From the NCBI RefSeq assembly GCF_011090385.1, contig NZ_SEWW01000002.1, positions 175,825-239,824 on the forward strand: a stretch of 64,000 bases of DNA, written 5' to 3'. Position numbers and translations under genes: made by a program. The DNA is from Aquirufa beregesia (lineage in GTDB: Bacteria; Bacteroidota; Bacteroidia; Cytophagales; Spirosomataceae). The notes under the pieces are model-generated. The model saw nothing but the letters and a program-made list of their open reading frames with translations, was not told the DNA's origin and searched no databases. Positions 26,092 to 34,122 of this stretch are shown in pieces (position 1 is the stretch's first letter; each line of letters starts with the position of its first letter).

Positions 26092-26709
26092 ATGATTGGA
26101 ATAGTTGATTATGGAATGGGCAACTTATTATCAGTATTCAATGCTTTTGAATACCTGGGAATAAGTGTCAAAATTTGCAGTGAACCAGAAGACTTAAGTC
26201 AGGTGGACCGAATTGTCTTACCAGGAGTAGGCGCCATCAATCAGTGCATTTTGAAATTAAATGAGAGTGGATTTACGGAAGCTCTCAATGAACAAGTCAT
26301 TCAATTAGCAAAGCCTACACTAGGTATTTGTTTGGGAATGCAAGTGATGGCTAAGCAAAGTTTTGAAGGCGGAACCCATTCATGTCTCGGGTGGTTTGAT
26401 GCTGACGTCATTCGTTTAAATCCTGGACAACCTAACCTTAAAGTACCCAATATAGGCTGGAATACCATTCAGTTTGACAAGCAGATACCCTTGTTTAAAG
26501 GATTACCAGAATTTTCTGATTTCTATTTTGTGCACTCCTACCAAGTGAAGGTTCATCATGAATCAGAAAGAGTGGCCACCTATCAACATGGGGAAACAGT
26601 CACTGCGGCCATCATGAAGGACAATATATTTGCTACTCAGTTTCACCCAGAAAAGAGTCAGGATTTAGGATTAACCATGTTAGAAAATTTTATAAACTGG
26701 AAACCCTGA
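26092..26709 (+). CDS. hisH: HisH-like glutamine amidotransferase subunit, copy 1
   Basis: This 205-residue class I glutaminase releases ammonia from glutamine. The catalytic Cys80 lies in GICLGMQ, and His185 and Glu187 in FHPEKS, so the triad is complete. No other histidine genes are nearby. It is wedged between an N-acetyl sugar amidotransferase and a HisF-like gene with zero or one base of spacing, so its ammonia most likely goes to acetamidino formation and not to histidine synthesis. Confidence 0.92.
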   Translation: MIGIVDYGMGNLLSVFNAFEYLGISVKICSEPEDLSQVDRIVLPGVGAINQCILKLNESGFTEALNEQVIQLAKPTLGICLGMQVMAKQSFEGGTHSCLGWFDADVIRLNPGQPNLKVPNIGWNTIQFDKQIPLFKGLPEFSDFYFVHSYQVKVHHESERVATYQHGETVTAAIMKDNIFATQFHPEKSQDLGLTMLENFINWKP

Positions 26710-27494
26710 TGTCGAAGAAAAGATTGATACCCAAGTTGCAACTAGCTACCAGTAGGAATAATCCCAATAAATTAGTCGTAGTCATTACCAAACAATTTGG
26801 CGATAAAATCGAAATAGGGGACCCCGTGTCTCAATCAAAAATATTTCAAGATCAATCAGCCGATGAATTGATTTTTTTGAATATTGAAAGTAGAAAAAAC
26901 AATGTCAAAACGCTGAGTGAAGTCATAGCTAAGGTCTCAGAAGAGATTTTTATGCCTATGACAGTGGGAGGAGGGGTAAGCTGTGATGAAGATTTTAGAT
27001 TGTTATTATCCCATGGGGCAGATAAAATTTCCATCAATACCAAAGCCGTTGAAAGCCCAGAATTTATTACAGAAATGTCAAATAAATACGGCGCTCAATG
27101 TGTGGTGGTCAGTATAGATTACAAAAAAGAGGAGGATGGGACCTTTCAAGTATATACACAAGGCGGAACTCATGCTACAGGACTAGATCCCATTCAATGG
27201 GCCATCCAAGCAGAAATGCTGGGTGCTGGAGAATTACTCTTGACCTGCATTGACCATGATGGAATGAGAAATGGCCTTGAACTTCAAGTACCTAGTAGCC
27301 TGGTGCAACAAGTGAATATACCTATTATCTGTGGAGGGGGATGTGGTTTGGCTAAGCATTTTTCTGATGCATTCCTCCAAGCAAATGTAGAAGCGGTATG
27401 TGCAGGGTCATTTTTTGCACACCGTGATCAGAATCTTATTCAAACACGTTCTCAAATTTCAAATGCAGGAGTTGAGATTCGAATGCAAAATTGA
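26709..27494 (+). CDS. hisF: HisF-like subunit of sugar amidino-transfer complex, copy 1
   Basis: This 261-residue TIM-barrel protein resembles HisF, the synthase subunit that receives ammonia from HisH. The conserved VGGGV and CGGGCG phosphate-binding loops are present. However, position 11, an essential Asp in true HisF (IPCLDV), is Gln here (IPKLQL), while the second catalytic Asp (Asp137 in SIDYK) is kept. Imidazole-glycerol phosphate synthesis is therefore unlikely; the barrel probably serves as an ammonia conduit for the amidotransferase at 24904. It overlaps the HisH-like gene by one base. Confidence 0.88.
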   Translation: MSKKRLIPKLQLATSRNNPNKLVVVITKQFGDKIEIGDPVSQSKIFQDQSADELIFLNIESRKNNVKTLSEVIAKVSEEIFMPMTVGGGVSCDEDFRLLLSHGADKISINTKAVESPEFITEMSNKYGAQCVVVSIDYKKEEDGTFQVYTQGGTHATGLDPIQWAIQAEMLGAGELLLTCIDHDGMRNGLELQVPSSLVQQVNIPIICGGGCGLAKHFSDAFLQANVEAVCAGSFFAHRDQNLIQTRSQISNAGVEIRMQN

Positions 27495-27510
27495 AAAATA
27501 TTGATTGTTG

Positions 27511-28071
27511 ATGGACCGAGAGTATAGAGTGCTAAATAAACAAGTCTTTACTAAAGATCATTTCCAAATAGTCCCTATTCGAAATATGGATCAATTGGAT
27601 ATTATGAAGTGGAGGAATGAGCAAATTTATCATTTGCGACAAAATAAACCCCTCACGGAACTAGATCAGAGTCATTATTTTACTCGCACAATAGCCAATC
27701 TATTTAATCAAGAAAAGCCTAATCAAATTTTGTTTTCCTATGTAGAAAATGGAAAATGCCTAGGCTATGGCGGCTTAGTTCATATTAATTGGGTTGATAG
27801 AAACGCAGAAATTTCTTTCATCATGGATACCCAACTTGAAAAGGAGTATTTTTCACATCACTGGTTTACCTATTTGAGTTTGATTGAAGAAGTGGCATTT
27901 AAAGAATTACAATTGCATAAAATATATGTCTATGCATTTGACTTGAGACCGCATCTATATACTGTTTTAGAACATAATGGATTTATCAAAGAAGCGGAAC
28001 TAAAGGAACACTGTTATTTCAATGATGCATATAAAAGTGTTATCATTCATTCAAAATGGAATAAGCTATGA
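27511..28071 (+). CDS. GNAT N-acetyltransferase (PseH-like)
   Basis: This 186-residue protein starts at ATG 27511; a TTG two codons earlier is also in frame. The segment MKWRNEQIYHLRQ followed by HYFTRTI resembles the WRN...H pattern of PseH, the acetyl-CoA enzyme that acetylates the C4 amine of the PseC product. The acetyl-CoA region around FSHHWFTYLSLIEE is present but the usual Q/RxxGxG loop is weak. The four-base overlap with the formyltransferase gene suggests both act on the same aminosugar. A second GNAT at 33546 could instead be the PseH. Confidence 0.75.
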   Translation: MDREYRVLNKQVFTKDHFQIVPIRNMDQLDIMKWRNEQIYHLRQNKPLTELDQSHYFTRTIANLFNQEKPNQILFSYVENGKCLGYGGLVHINWVDRNAEISFIMDTQLEKEYFSHHWFTYLSLIEEVAFKELQLHKIYVYAFDLRPHLYTVLEHNGFIKEAELKEHCYFNDAYKSVIIHSKWNKL

Positions 28072-28928
28072 GGTTGGGCTTATTAGTAAGTGGCGGTCTA
28101 GGAGAAGACATTCTTAAAAAAATCAGTGAAATCCATGAAATTGTGTTTGTCTTTACAGACAAACATTCCCTAGAAATCAGGGAATATGTAAACCAACATT
28201 CAATTCCGAATTTTATTGGAAATCCCAGAAATTCAAGAACAGCAGAATTTGTCAAAGACAAAAGTATTGATGTCTTAGTTTCGGTAAACTATTTGTATAT
28301 TATTGATAGTCAGCTAATTGGCTTGCCAATTAAGTTGGCATTTAATATTCACGGATCTTTGTTACCTAAATATAGAGGCAGAACCCCCCATGTTTGGGCT
28401 ATTATAAATAACGAATCTGAAACAGGAATCACAGCTCATGTGATCAATGAAGGTTGTGATACAGGACCTATTTTAGATCAAATGCTTGTTCGTATTGAAC
28501 CTAATGACACAGGTAATATGGTCTTGGGAAAATATAAAAACTGTTATTTCCCCTTAGTGAAGGATGTTCTAGCCAAAATAGAATCTGGTTCATATGAATT
28601 GACCCAACAAGATGATTCATTGGCAACTTATTTTGGAAAAAGAACTCCAGAGGATGGACAGATCAATTGGAATTGGCAAAAGGAACGTATTCGAAATTGG
28701 GTAAGAGCACAAGCTTTTCCATATCCAGGGGCATTTTCATATATTCAAGGGCAGAAAATAATTATTGATGAGCTAGTTTTTGTTGAAAGAGGATTTCATA
28801 GTGAACAACCCAATGGACAAATTTTATCTGTTGATCCAATACTGGTAAAAACGCCGAATGGAGTTGTACAATTGAAACAAGTAAGATCTTTTGACCGAAC
28901 TATCCACTTAGGGGACATTTTAAACTAA
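28068..28928 (+). CDS. sugar N-formyltransferase (methionyl-tRNA formyltransferase-like), intact active site
   Basis: This 286-residue protein has the formyltransferase fold that uses N10-formyltetrahydrofolate. The catalytic triad is present: Asn93 and His95 in FNIHGSLLPKYRG and Asp131 in GCDTGPI. A C-terminal domain (IRNWVRAQAFPYPGAFSY) matches the fmt-C region. Flanked by a GNAT and PseI, it most likely formylates an amino group of the nonulosonate or its precursor; N-formyl pseudaminic acids are known elsewhere. Compare the degenerate relative at 32537. Confidence 0.88.
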   Translation: MRLGLLVSGGLGEDILKKISEIHEIVFVFTDKHSLEIREYVNQHSIPNFIGNPRNSRTAEFVKDKSIDVLVSVNYLYIIDSQLIGLPIKLAFNIHGSLLPKYRGRTPHVWAIINNESETGITAHVINEGCDTGPILDQMLVRIEPNDTGNMVLGKYKNCYFPLVKDVLAKIESGSYELTQQDDSLATYFGKRTPEDGQINWNWQKERIRNWVRAQAFPYPGAFSYIQGQKIIIDELVFVERGFHSEQPNGQILSVDPILVKTPNGVVQLKQVRSFDRTIHLGDILN

Positions 28929-28935
28929 TTAGTAC

Positions 28936-29979
28936 ATGAAAATAGGTTCTTTTGAAATTAATGCAGCATCGGGTGTTTTTATCATAGCAGAACTTTCAGC
29001 AAACCATAATGGTAGCCTTGAGGTCGCGATTGAAACCATTAGGGCAGCAAAACGTTCAGGTGCGGATGCAATTAAACTACAAACTTACACGGCAGATACA
29101 TTGACCATTGATTGTGATCATGAGGATTTTGTGTTGCGTTCTAATTCCATTTGGGATGGTAGAACATATTATGATTTGTATCAAGAAGCTTATACCCCAT
29201 GGGAATGGCATGAGGCTTTATTTAAAGCAGCTGATGAGGAAGGATTAATTTGTTTTTCTTCTCCATTTGATAAAACAGCGGTGGATTTTTTGGAAAATTT
29301 ACAAACCCCAGCCTATAAAATAGCTTCCTTTGAAATAACCGATATTCCCTTGATTGAATATGTGGCGTCCAAACAAAAACCCGTCATTATTTCAACGGGT
29401 ATTGCCACTGAAGAAGATATTTCATTGGCACTGGATGCTTGTTATCGTATGGGAAATAGAGATATTGCTTTACTTAAATGTACCTCTAGCTATCCCGCTC
29501 CCATTGAAGAAGCTAATTTAATCATGGTACAAGATTTAGCTAGTCGATTTAACGTTATTTCGGGATTATCAGATCATACTTTAGGTAGTACTGCACCAGT
29601 GGTAGCCACGGTATTTGGAGGTAAAATTATTGAAAAACACTTTATCTTGGACCGTTCTATTGGAGGGCCCGATGCTTCATTTTCTATGAACGAAGCAGAA
29701 TTTGCGCAGATGGTTAAAGCTGTGCGGGAAGCCGAGAAAGCCATTGGTCAGGTGGATTATCATTTAACGGAAAAGCAAGCCAAAGGAAGAGATTTTAGTC
29801 GCTCCTTGTATGTGGTTGAAAATGTAAAAGAAGGCGAAGTATTTACTGAGAAAAACGTAAGAAGTATTAGACCTGGTTTTGGACTTCATCCAAAATATTA
29901 TGTCAGTGTCTTAGGGCAAAAAGCCAATATGGATATTACTAGGGGTAGCAGGTTATTATTAAATATGTTAAAAAAATAG
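28936..29979 (+). CDS. pseI: pseudaminic acid synthase PseI
   Basis: This 347-residue enzyme condenses phosphoenolpyruvate with a 6-deoxy-diaminohexose to give the nine-carbon acid. The NeuB domain starts with FIIAELSANHNG and contains IKLQTYTADTLT, CTSSYPAP and GLSDHTLG. A C-terminal SAF (antifreeze-like) domain covers about residues 285-347 (RSLYVVENVKEGEVFTEKN). Sequence and length fit PseI better than NeuB or LegI, mainly through the N-terminal TADTLTID context. It shows that the pathway upstream leads to a nonulosonic acid. The hydrolase PseG, normally needed before this step, is not recognisable in the window. Confidence 0.94.
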   Translation: MKIGSFEINAASGVFIIAELSANHNGSLEVAIETIRAAKRSGADAIKLQTYTADTLTIDCDHEDFVLRSNSIWDGRTYYDLYQEAYTPWEWHEALFKAADEEGLICFSSPFDKTAVDFLENLQTPAYKIASFEITDIPLIEYVASKQKPVIISTGIATEEDISLALDACYRMGNRDIALLKCTSSYPAPIEEANLIMVQDLASRFNVISGLSDHTLGSTAPVVATVFGGKIIEKHFILDRSIGGPDASFSMNEAEFAQMVKAVREAEKAIGQVDYHLTEKQAKGRDFSRSLYVVENVKEGEVFTEKNVRSIRPGFGLHPKYYVSVLGQKANMDITRGSRLLLNMLKK

Positions 29980-29989
29980 GCTAATAGGA

Positions 29990-31276
29990 ATGGAAATTGC
30001 TGCTGAAATTGAAGAATATTTTGACAAATTATGGCCATTAAATAGGAGCATAACGGGTTTAGATTTTCGAAAGTCTCTCGAAATATTAGACAATATTATT
30101 CCAACCAATAAAATTTCTTTTAAAACAGGAGAGAAAGTACTTGATTGGACAATTCCATCAGAATGGAATGTTAAAGAGGCATATATTCTAACTCCAAGTG
30201 GAGAAAAGATTGCAGATTTTAAAACAAACAATCTTCATTTAATGGGGTACTCAATTCCAGTAAATGAACGAATAACTTTAGAGGAACTAAGGAATCATAT
30301 TTTCACCTTACCCGCTCAGCCCGAAGCTATTCCATATGTAACATCTTATTACAAAAGGCAATGGGGATTTTGCCTTCCTCATTTACTTTACGAGAAACTA
30401 GAAGAAGGGGAATACACTGTAGTGATAGATTCAGAATTAATCGATGGTATACTTATTGATGGTGATGCGTTAATTCAGGGTAAGTCAGAAAAAGAGATAT
30501 TTTTTTCAACATATTTATGCCATCCATCCATGGCAAATAATGAATTATCGGGCCCATTAGTTTTATCATTTTTATATAGAGAGTTAAAAAAACAAGAGGG
30601 TAATTTGAAATACTCTTATAGGTTTGCGATTCTACCTGAAACTATTGGAGCTGTTGCTTACTTATCTAAGTTTGGTAACTTAATGAAACAAAGGACAATT
30701 GCGGGATATCAAATTACTTGCATTGGCGATAAAGGAGAATTTACTTACAAACGCTCTCGTCAACATAATTCCATGGCAGACAGAGCTGCGGAACAATTTA
30801 TGAAGGAAAATAATCAAAAAAAGATTATTGATTTTAATCCTGCTATTGGAAGTGATGAACGTCAATGGTGTTCACCCGGTTTCAACCTTCCAGTAGGGTC
30901 ATTGATGAGAACTATGTATGCTGTTTATCCAGAATATCATACAAGTTTGGACAATAAATCACTCATGGATTTCCCAGGAATGCAAAAAGCTGTGGAAGCT
31001 TATTTAGATATCATTAATAATATTGAGCAAAATTATTTTTATAAAAGTAATGCTCCATATGGAGAACCTCAACTTGGACCACGTGGACTATTTCGGGCAA
31101 TTTCTGATAAGGATAGACAAGAAGATGAGCTTGCGATGTGGTGGTTATTGAATTATGCAGATGGAGAACATGATTTATTAACTATTGCTAATTTATCAGG
31201 GTTCAAAATGTCAACTTTAATTCGTGTGGGAAGTAAAATAGAGGAATCTGGATTGTTTTCAAAATTAGATATATGA
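29990..31276 (+). CDS. DUF4910/DUF2172 M28-like metallohydrolase-type protein, intact site
   Basis: This 428-residue protein belongs to the aminopeptidase-like DUF4910 group with a DUF2172 segment and a C-terminal winged-helix region (ANLSGFKMSTLIRVGSKIEES). Candidate zinc ligands and catalytic residues are in place: His178 and Glu185 in CHPSMANNELSG, Glu217 in LPETIG, Asp289 in GSDERQW and His317 in YHTSLD. These proteins occur in surface-glycan loci, yet no substrate is proven. An amide-cleaving role on an N-acylated sugar is one possibility and is inference only. It starts 10 bases after pseI and overlaps the next gene by four bases. Confidence 0.85.
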   Translation: MEIAAEIEEYFDKLWPLNRSITGLDFRKSLEILDNIIPTNKISFKTGEKVLDWTIPSEWNVKEAYILTPSGEKIADFKTNNLHLMGYSIPVNERITLEELRNHIFTLPAQPEAIPYVTSYYKRQWGFCLPHLLYEKLEEGEYTVVIDSELIDGILIDGDALIQGKSEKEIFFSTYLCHPSMANNELSGPLVLSFLYRELKKQEGNLKYSYRFAILPETIGAVAYLSKFGNLMKQRTIAGYQITCIGDKGEFTYKRSRQHNSMADRAAEQFMKENNQKKIIDFNPAIGSDERQWCSPGFNLPVGSLMRTMYAVYPEYHTSLDNKSLMDFPGMQKAVEAYLDIINNIEQNYFYKSNAPYGEPQLGPRGLFRAISDKDRQEDELAMWWLLNYADGEHDLLTIANLSGFKMSTLIRVGSKIEESGLFSKLDI

Positions 31277-32535
31277 TTAACAAGGAGGAGATTTGGGACT
31301 TATTCAAATCAATTTTTCCAATTTATCGGACATTATTAGGTAAAGGGTTTAATGATTCATTAGATGAAATATCCAAAACTATTCCCTTGACTAATATTTA
31401 TGAAGTGGAAAGTGGTCAATCAAGCGGAAGTTGGAAAATACCTGATGAATGGATAATTCATACTGCTTGGATTGCTGATTTAGATGGAAATAAAATAATT
31501 GATTTTAAAGAAAATCAATTTCATATTTGGCAATACAGTATTTCCACAGACGAAATTATTTCTCACGAGGAATTAATTAAAAAAATTGCAATTGGAGATG
31601 ATGACTGTATTCCACTGGTGGTTACTTATTATTCGAAAAGATGGGGTTTTTCTGTTAGTGCCAATCAATTTGAAAAATTAAATAGAGACCAATATAGGGT
31701 ATATGTAGACTCCGAGTTTAGAGTAGGTAAATTACAGATTGGAGAAATATTTTTAAAAGGGAGATCTTCTAAAGAGGTTTTAATTGATGCGGTATTGAGT
31801 TGTAATAGTTTAGCTAATAATTTGTCTGGAGTTCTTGGAGCAGTTTTTATAGCTAAATTAATTTCTCAAACATCTAATCATTATTATTCCTATCGAATAT
31901 TATTCTCGCCTGAAACGATTGGTCCTATATCTTTATTTCACCACTTCCCCTCATTATTTAAAAACGTTCAAGGAGGATTTAATCTCATCAATCTGGCAGA
32001 TAAAAATGCTCTAAATTATAAAACAAGTAGGTATCCCACATTGATAGATGATACAGTTGAATATACATTAAAGCAATTCGATAAAGACACTACCATTTCT
32101 AAATATGATGTATTGACAGGCACTTGTGGAAATGAAAAAGCGTATAATTCTTTGGGAATTGAAGTGCCAGTAGGGGCATTAAGAAGAAGTATATTATGTT
32201 CTTATCCAGAATACGATACCTCTAAAGATGACTTTGGATTTATTGATAAAAATAAGTTTTTTGAATCATTAGACATTTTAACTCAGTTGATTCAAAATAT
32301 CGAATTAAATCTATATTATAAACACACTTTTATTGGAGAACCTTTTTTGACGGGTTATGGTCTTTTCCCTAAAATTGAGAAAGACAGTGATCGTATACCT
32401 TATGATTATTTGATGGGTTTTACCAATGGAAAGCTCTCTTTATTGGATATCGTCAACCTAAGCAATCAACCACTTCAAAGTTTCTTTGAGCCTCTTAGAT
32501 TAATGGTAGAGAAAGAACTATTAAAAGAAATTTAA
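31273..32535 (+). CDS. DUF4910/DUF2172 paralogue with lost metal site (predicted pseudoenzyme)
   Basis: This 420-residue protein aligns along its length with its neighbour at 29990, including the IPDEW and YSKRWGFS segments and the C-terminal winged-helix region. The metal site has decayed: CHPSMANNELSG is now CNSLANNLSG (His178 to Asn, Glu deleted), GSDERQW has become CGNEKAY (Asp lost), and YHTSLD is YDTSKD (His lost). PETIG is still present. The frame is open and evenly conserved elsewhere, so this is not a random pseudogene. It could be a regulatory or structural partner of the intact copy, or bind the same ligand. Confidence 0.83.
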   Translation: MINKEEIWDLFKSIFPIYRTLLGKGFNDSLDEISKTIPLTNIYEVESGQSSGSWKIPDEWIIHTAWIADLDGNKIIDFKENQFHIWQYSISTDEIISHEELIKKIAIGDDDCIPLVVTYYSKRWGFSVSANQFEKLNRDQYRVYVDSEFRVGKLQIGEIFLKGRSSKEVLIDAVLSCNSLANNLSGVLGAVFIAKLISQTSNHYYSYRILFSPETIGPISLFHHFPSLFKNVQGGFNLINLADKNALNYKTSRYPTLIDDTVEYTLKQFDKDTTISKYDVLTGTCGNEKAYNSLGIEVPVGALRRSILCSYPEYDTSKDDFGFIDKNKFFESLDILTQLIQNIELNLYYKHTFIGEPFLTGYGLFPKIEKDSDRIPYDYLMGFTNGKLSLLDIVNLSNQPLQSFFEPLRLMVEKELLKEI

Positions 32536-32536
32536 C

Positions 32537-33541
32537 ATGATTTTTGGAAACATATCACATATAATTTTACTTGGAGGATCAAGATGTACGGCTGAATTAG
32601 CACTATACTTGAAGGATGCCACAAATTTTAAATATAATTTATTCACTAGTTCAAGGCAATTGGGGGATATCATATTTGCCAATGGCCAAACTTTTGAGGA
32701 ATATTTAATTGAGAATGAGATTACTTATTTTGTTACCGATGATATTAATCAAAATGATGAATTCCTAAATTCCATTTCGAGAGAAAGCCTCGCTATTGGA
32801 ATTGGAGAAGCCTGGAGTTTTAATCAAGAGGTAATAGCTCTTTTTGATGGCAGATTGATTGATTTAATGGGAATCCGATTGCCACAATACCGAGGAGGAG
32901 CGCATTATACCTGGCAAATTTTAAAAGGAAATAAGATAGGGGCTTGTAATCTTCAAGTAATCAATGAAGAAATGATTCAAGGGGTTTTTGACTCTGGAGA
33001 AATTATAAAATTCAAGGAATATCTTTTCCCGAATGAGGCAAGAATTCCCGATGATTATTTTTCATTTGCCACTTCCCAAGAAATACTTTTCATCAAGGAA
33101 TTCATTGATGAAATTTCCGCTGGGCATCATTTCCAAACGTTCAAGTTACAAGAGAATTTCAGTATGTATTTCCCCAGATTACATACGTTGAAAAATGCGT
33201 TCATTCATTGGCAGTGGGATTCCTTGGATATTGAAAAATTTGTATGTGCTTTTGATGATCCCTACGCCGGAGTTAGTACCCAAATTCACGGAAAATTAGT
33301 GCGGGTGAAAAAAGCTAGATTGGAAAATAATGATGGACCATTTCATCCATTTCAATGTGGATTGATTTATAAAATTTACCAAGGGAATCTTTATATAGCT
33401 ACCCGTCAAGGAACCATAATCATTTCTGAAGTCAATGATGAATTTGGCAATTCTGTCTTATCTGAATTAAGAACTGGTGACCGATTTTTTACTCCTCAAG
33501 ACTGGATTGAAAATGGATTGAAAACTAAAATCGAATATTGA
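32537..33541 (+). CDS. formyltransferase-fold protein with altered active site
   Basis: This 334-residue protein keeps the formyltransferase fold, with LPQYRGGAHYTWQIL and the GVFDSGEI segment, plus a C-terminal region resembling fmt-C (VSTQIHGKLVRVKKA). The catalytic Asn-x-His of the family is replaced: the intact copy at 28068 has NIHGSLLP, whereas this one has DLMGIRLP (Asp109, Met111). The third residue, Asp152, is kept. Normal formyl transfer is doubtful. It begins one base after the degenerate DUF4910 gene and is followed by a GNAT gene four bases on, so it is part of the same sugar-modifying block. It may act on a different acyl donor or be a non-catalytic partner. Confidence 0.8.
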   Translation: MIFGNISHIILLGGSRCTAELALYLKDATNFKYNLFTSSRQLGDIIFANGQTFEEYLIENEITYFVTDDINQNDEFLNSISRESLAIGIGEAWSFNQEVIALFDGRLIDLMGIRLPQYRGGAHYTWQILKGNKIGACNLQVINEEMIQGVFDSGEIIKFKEYLFPNEARIPDDYFSFATSQEILFIKEFIDEISAGHHFQTFKLQENFSMYFPRLHTLKNAFIHWQWDSLDIEKFVCAFDDPYAGVSTQIHGKLVRVKKARLENNDGPFHPFQCGLIYKIYQGNLYIATRQGTIIISEVNDEFGNSVLSELRTGDRFFTPQDWIENGLKTKIEY

Positions 33542-33545
33542 TAAT

Positions 33546-34100
33546 ATGGAATCTTATCATCATTTTTTAGAAGGGTCTGGAATTTTTTTACGTGAAGTAA
33601 GACTTTCAGATGTCAATGAGAATTATTACCAATGGTTAAATGATCCAGAAATTAACCAATTTCTAGAAACCCGTTTTTTGCCACAATCCATTCATACTAT
33701 TGAAGAGTTTGTTAGAAGCAAAGAAGGGAATTCCAATGAGCTACTTTTTGCGATTTGTGATAAAACATCTTCCAAGCATATAGGGAATATTAAAGTAGGC
33801 CCTATTAACTGGATTCATCGATATGCAGATATCAGTCTTTTAATTGGAGATAAAGCATTTTGGGGCAAAGGTGTAGCTACTGAAGCTATTCAATTGGTTT
33901 CCCATTTTAGTTTTAATGTTTTAAACTTACACAAATTGAAAGCCGGTTGCTACGAAAAGAATATAGGCTCCATGAAGGCTTTTGAAAAAGTCGGTTTTGA
34001 AAAAGAAGGATTATTGAAAAAATTATGGATGCTAAACGGAACCTTTCAAGACCAAGTTTTATTGGGGCTTTGTGCAGAAGATTTCCATCCATCAAAGTGA
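33546..34100 (+). CDS. GNAT N-acetyltransferase (second in locus)
   Basis: This 184-residue protein is a RimJ/RimL-type GNAT: IFLREVRLSDVNENYYQWLNDPE at the start, ISLLIGDKAFWGKGVATEAI as the acetyl-CoA loop, and NLHKLKAGCYEKNIGSMKAFEKVGF at the end. The acetyl-CoA binding loop is better preserved than in the GNAT at 27511. It probably acetylates an amino sugar made in this locus, and is the alternative candidate for the PseH step. It lies between the altered formyltransferase and a FemAB-like gene. Confidence 0.85.
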   Translation: MESYHHFLEGSGIFLREVRLSDVNENYYQWLNDPEINQFLETRFLPQSIHTIEEFVRSKEGNSNELLFAICDKTSSKHIGNIKVGPINWIHRYADISLLIGDKAFWGKGVATEAIQLVSHFSFNVLNLHKLKAGCYEKNIGSMKAFEKVGFEKEGLLKKLWMLNGTFQDQVLLGLCAEDFHPSK

Positions 34101-34122
34101 TTAAAAAATTATTAAATAAGTA

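Noticed and set aside
26092-27494. HisH and HisF as histidine biosynthesis genes
   Set aside because: No other his genes are near, the neighbours are N-acetyl sugar amidotransferase genes, and HisF position 11 is not Asp.
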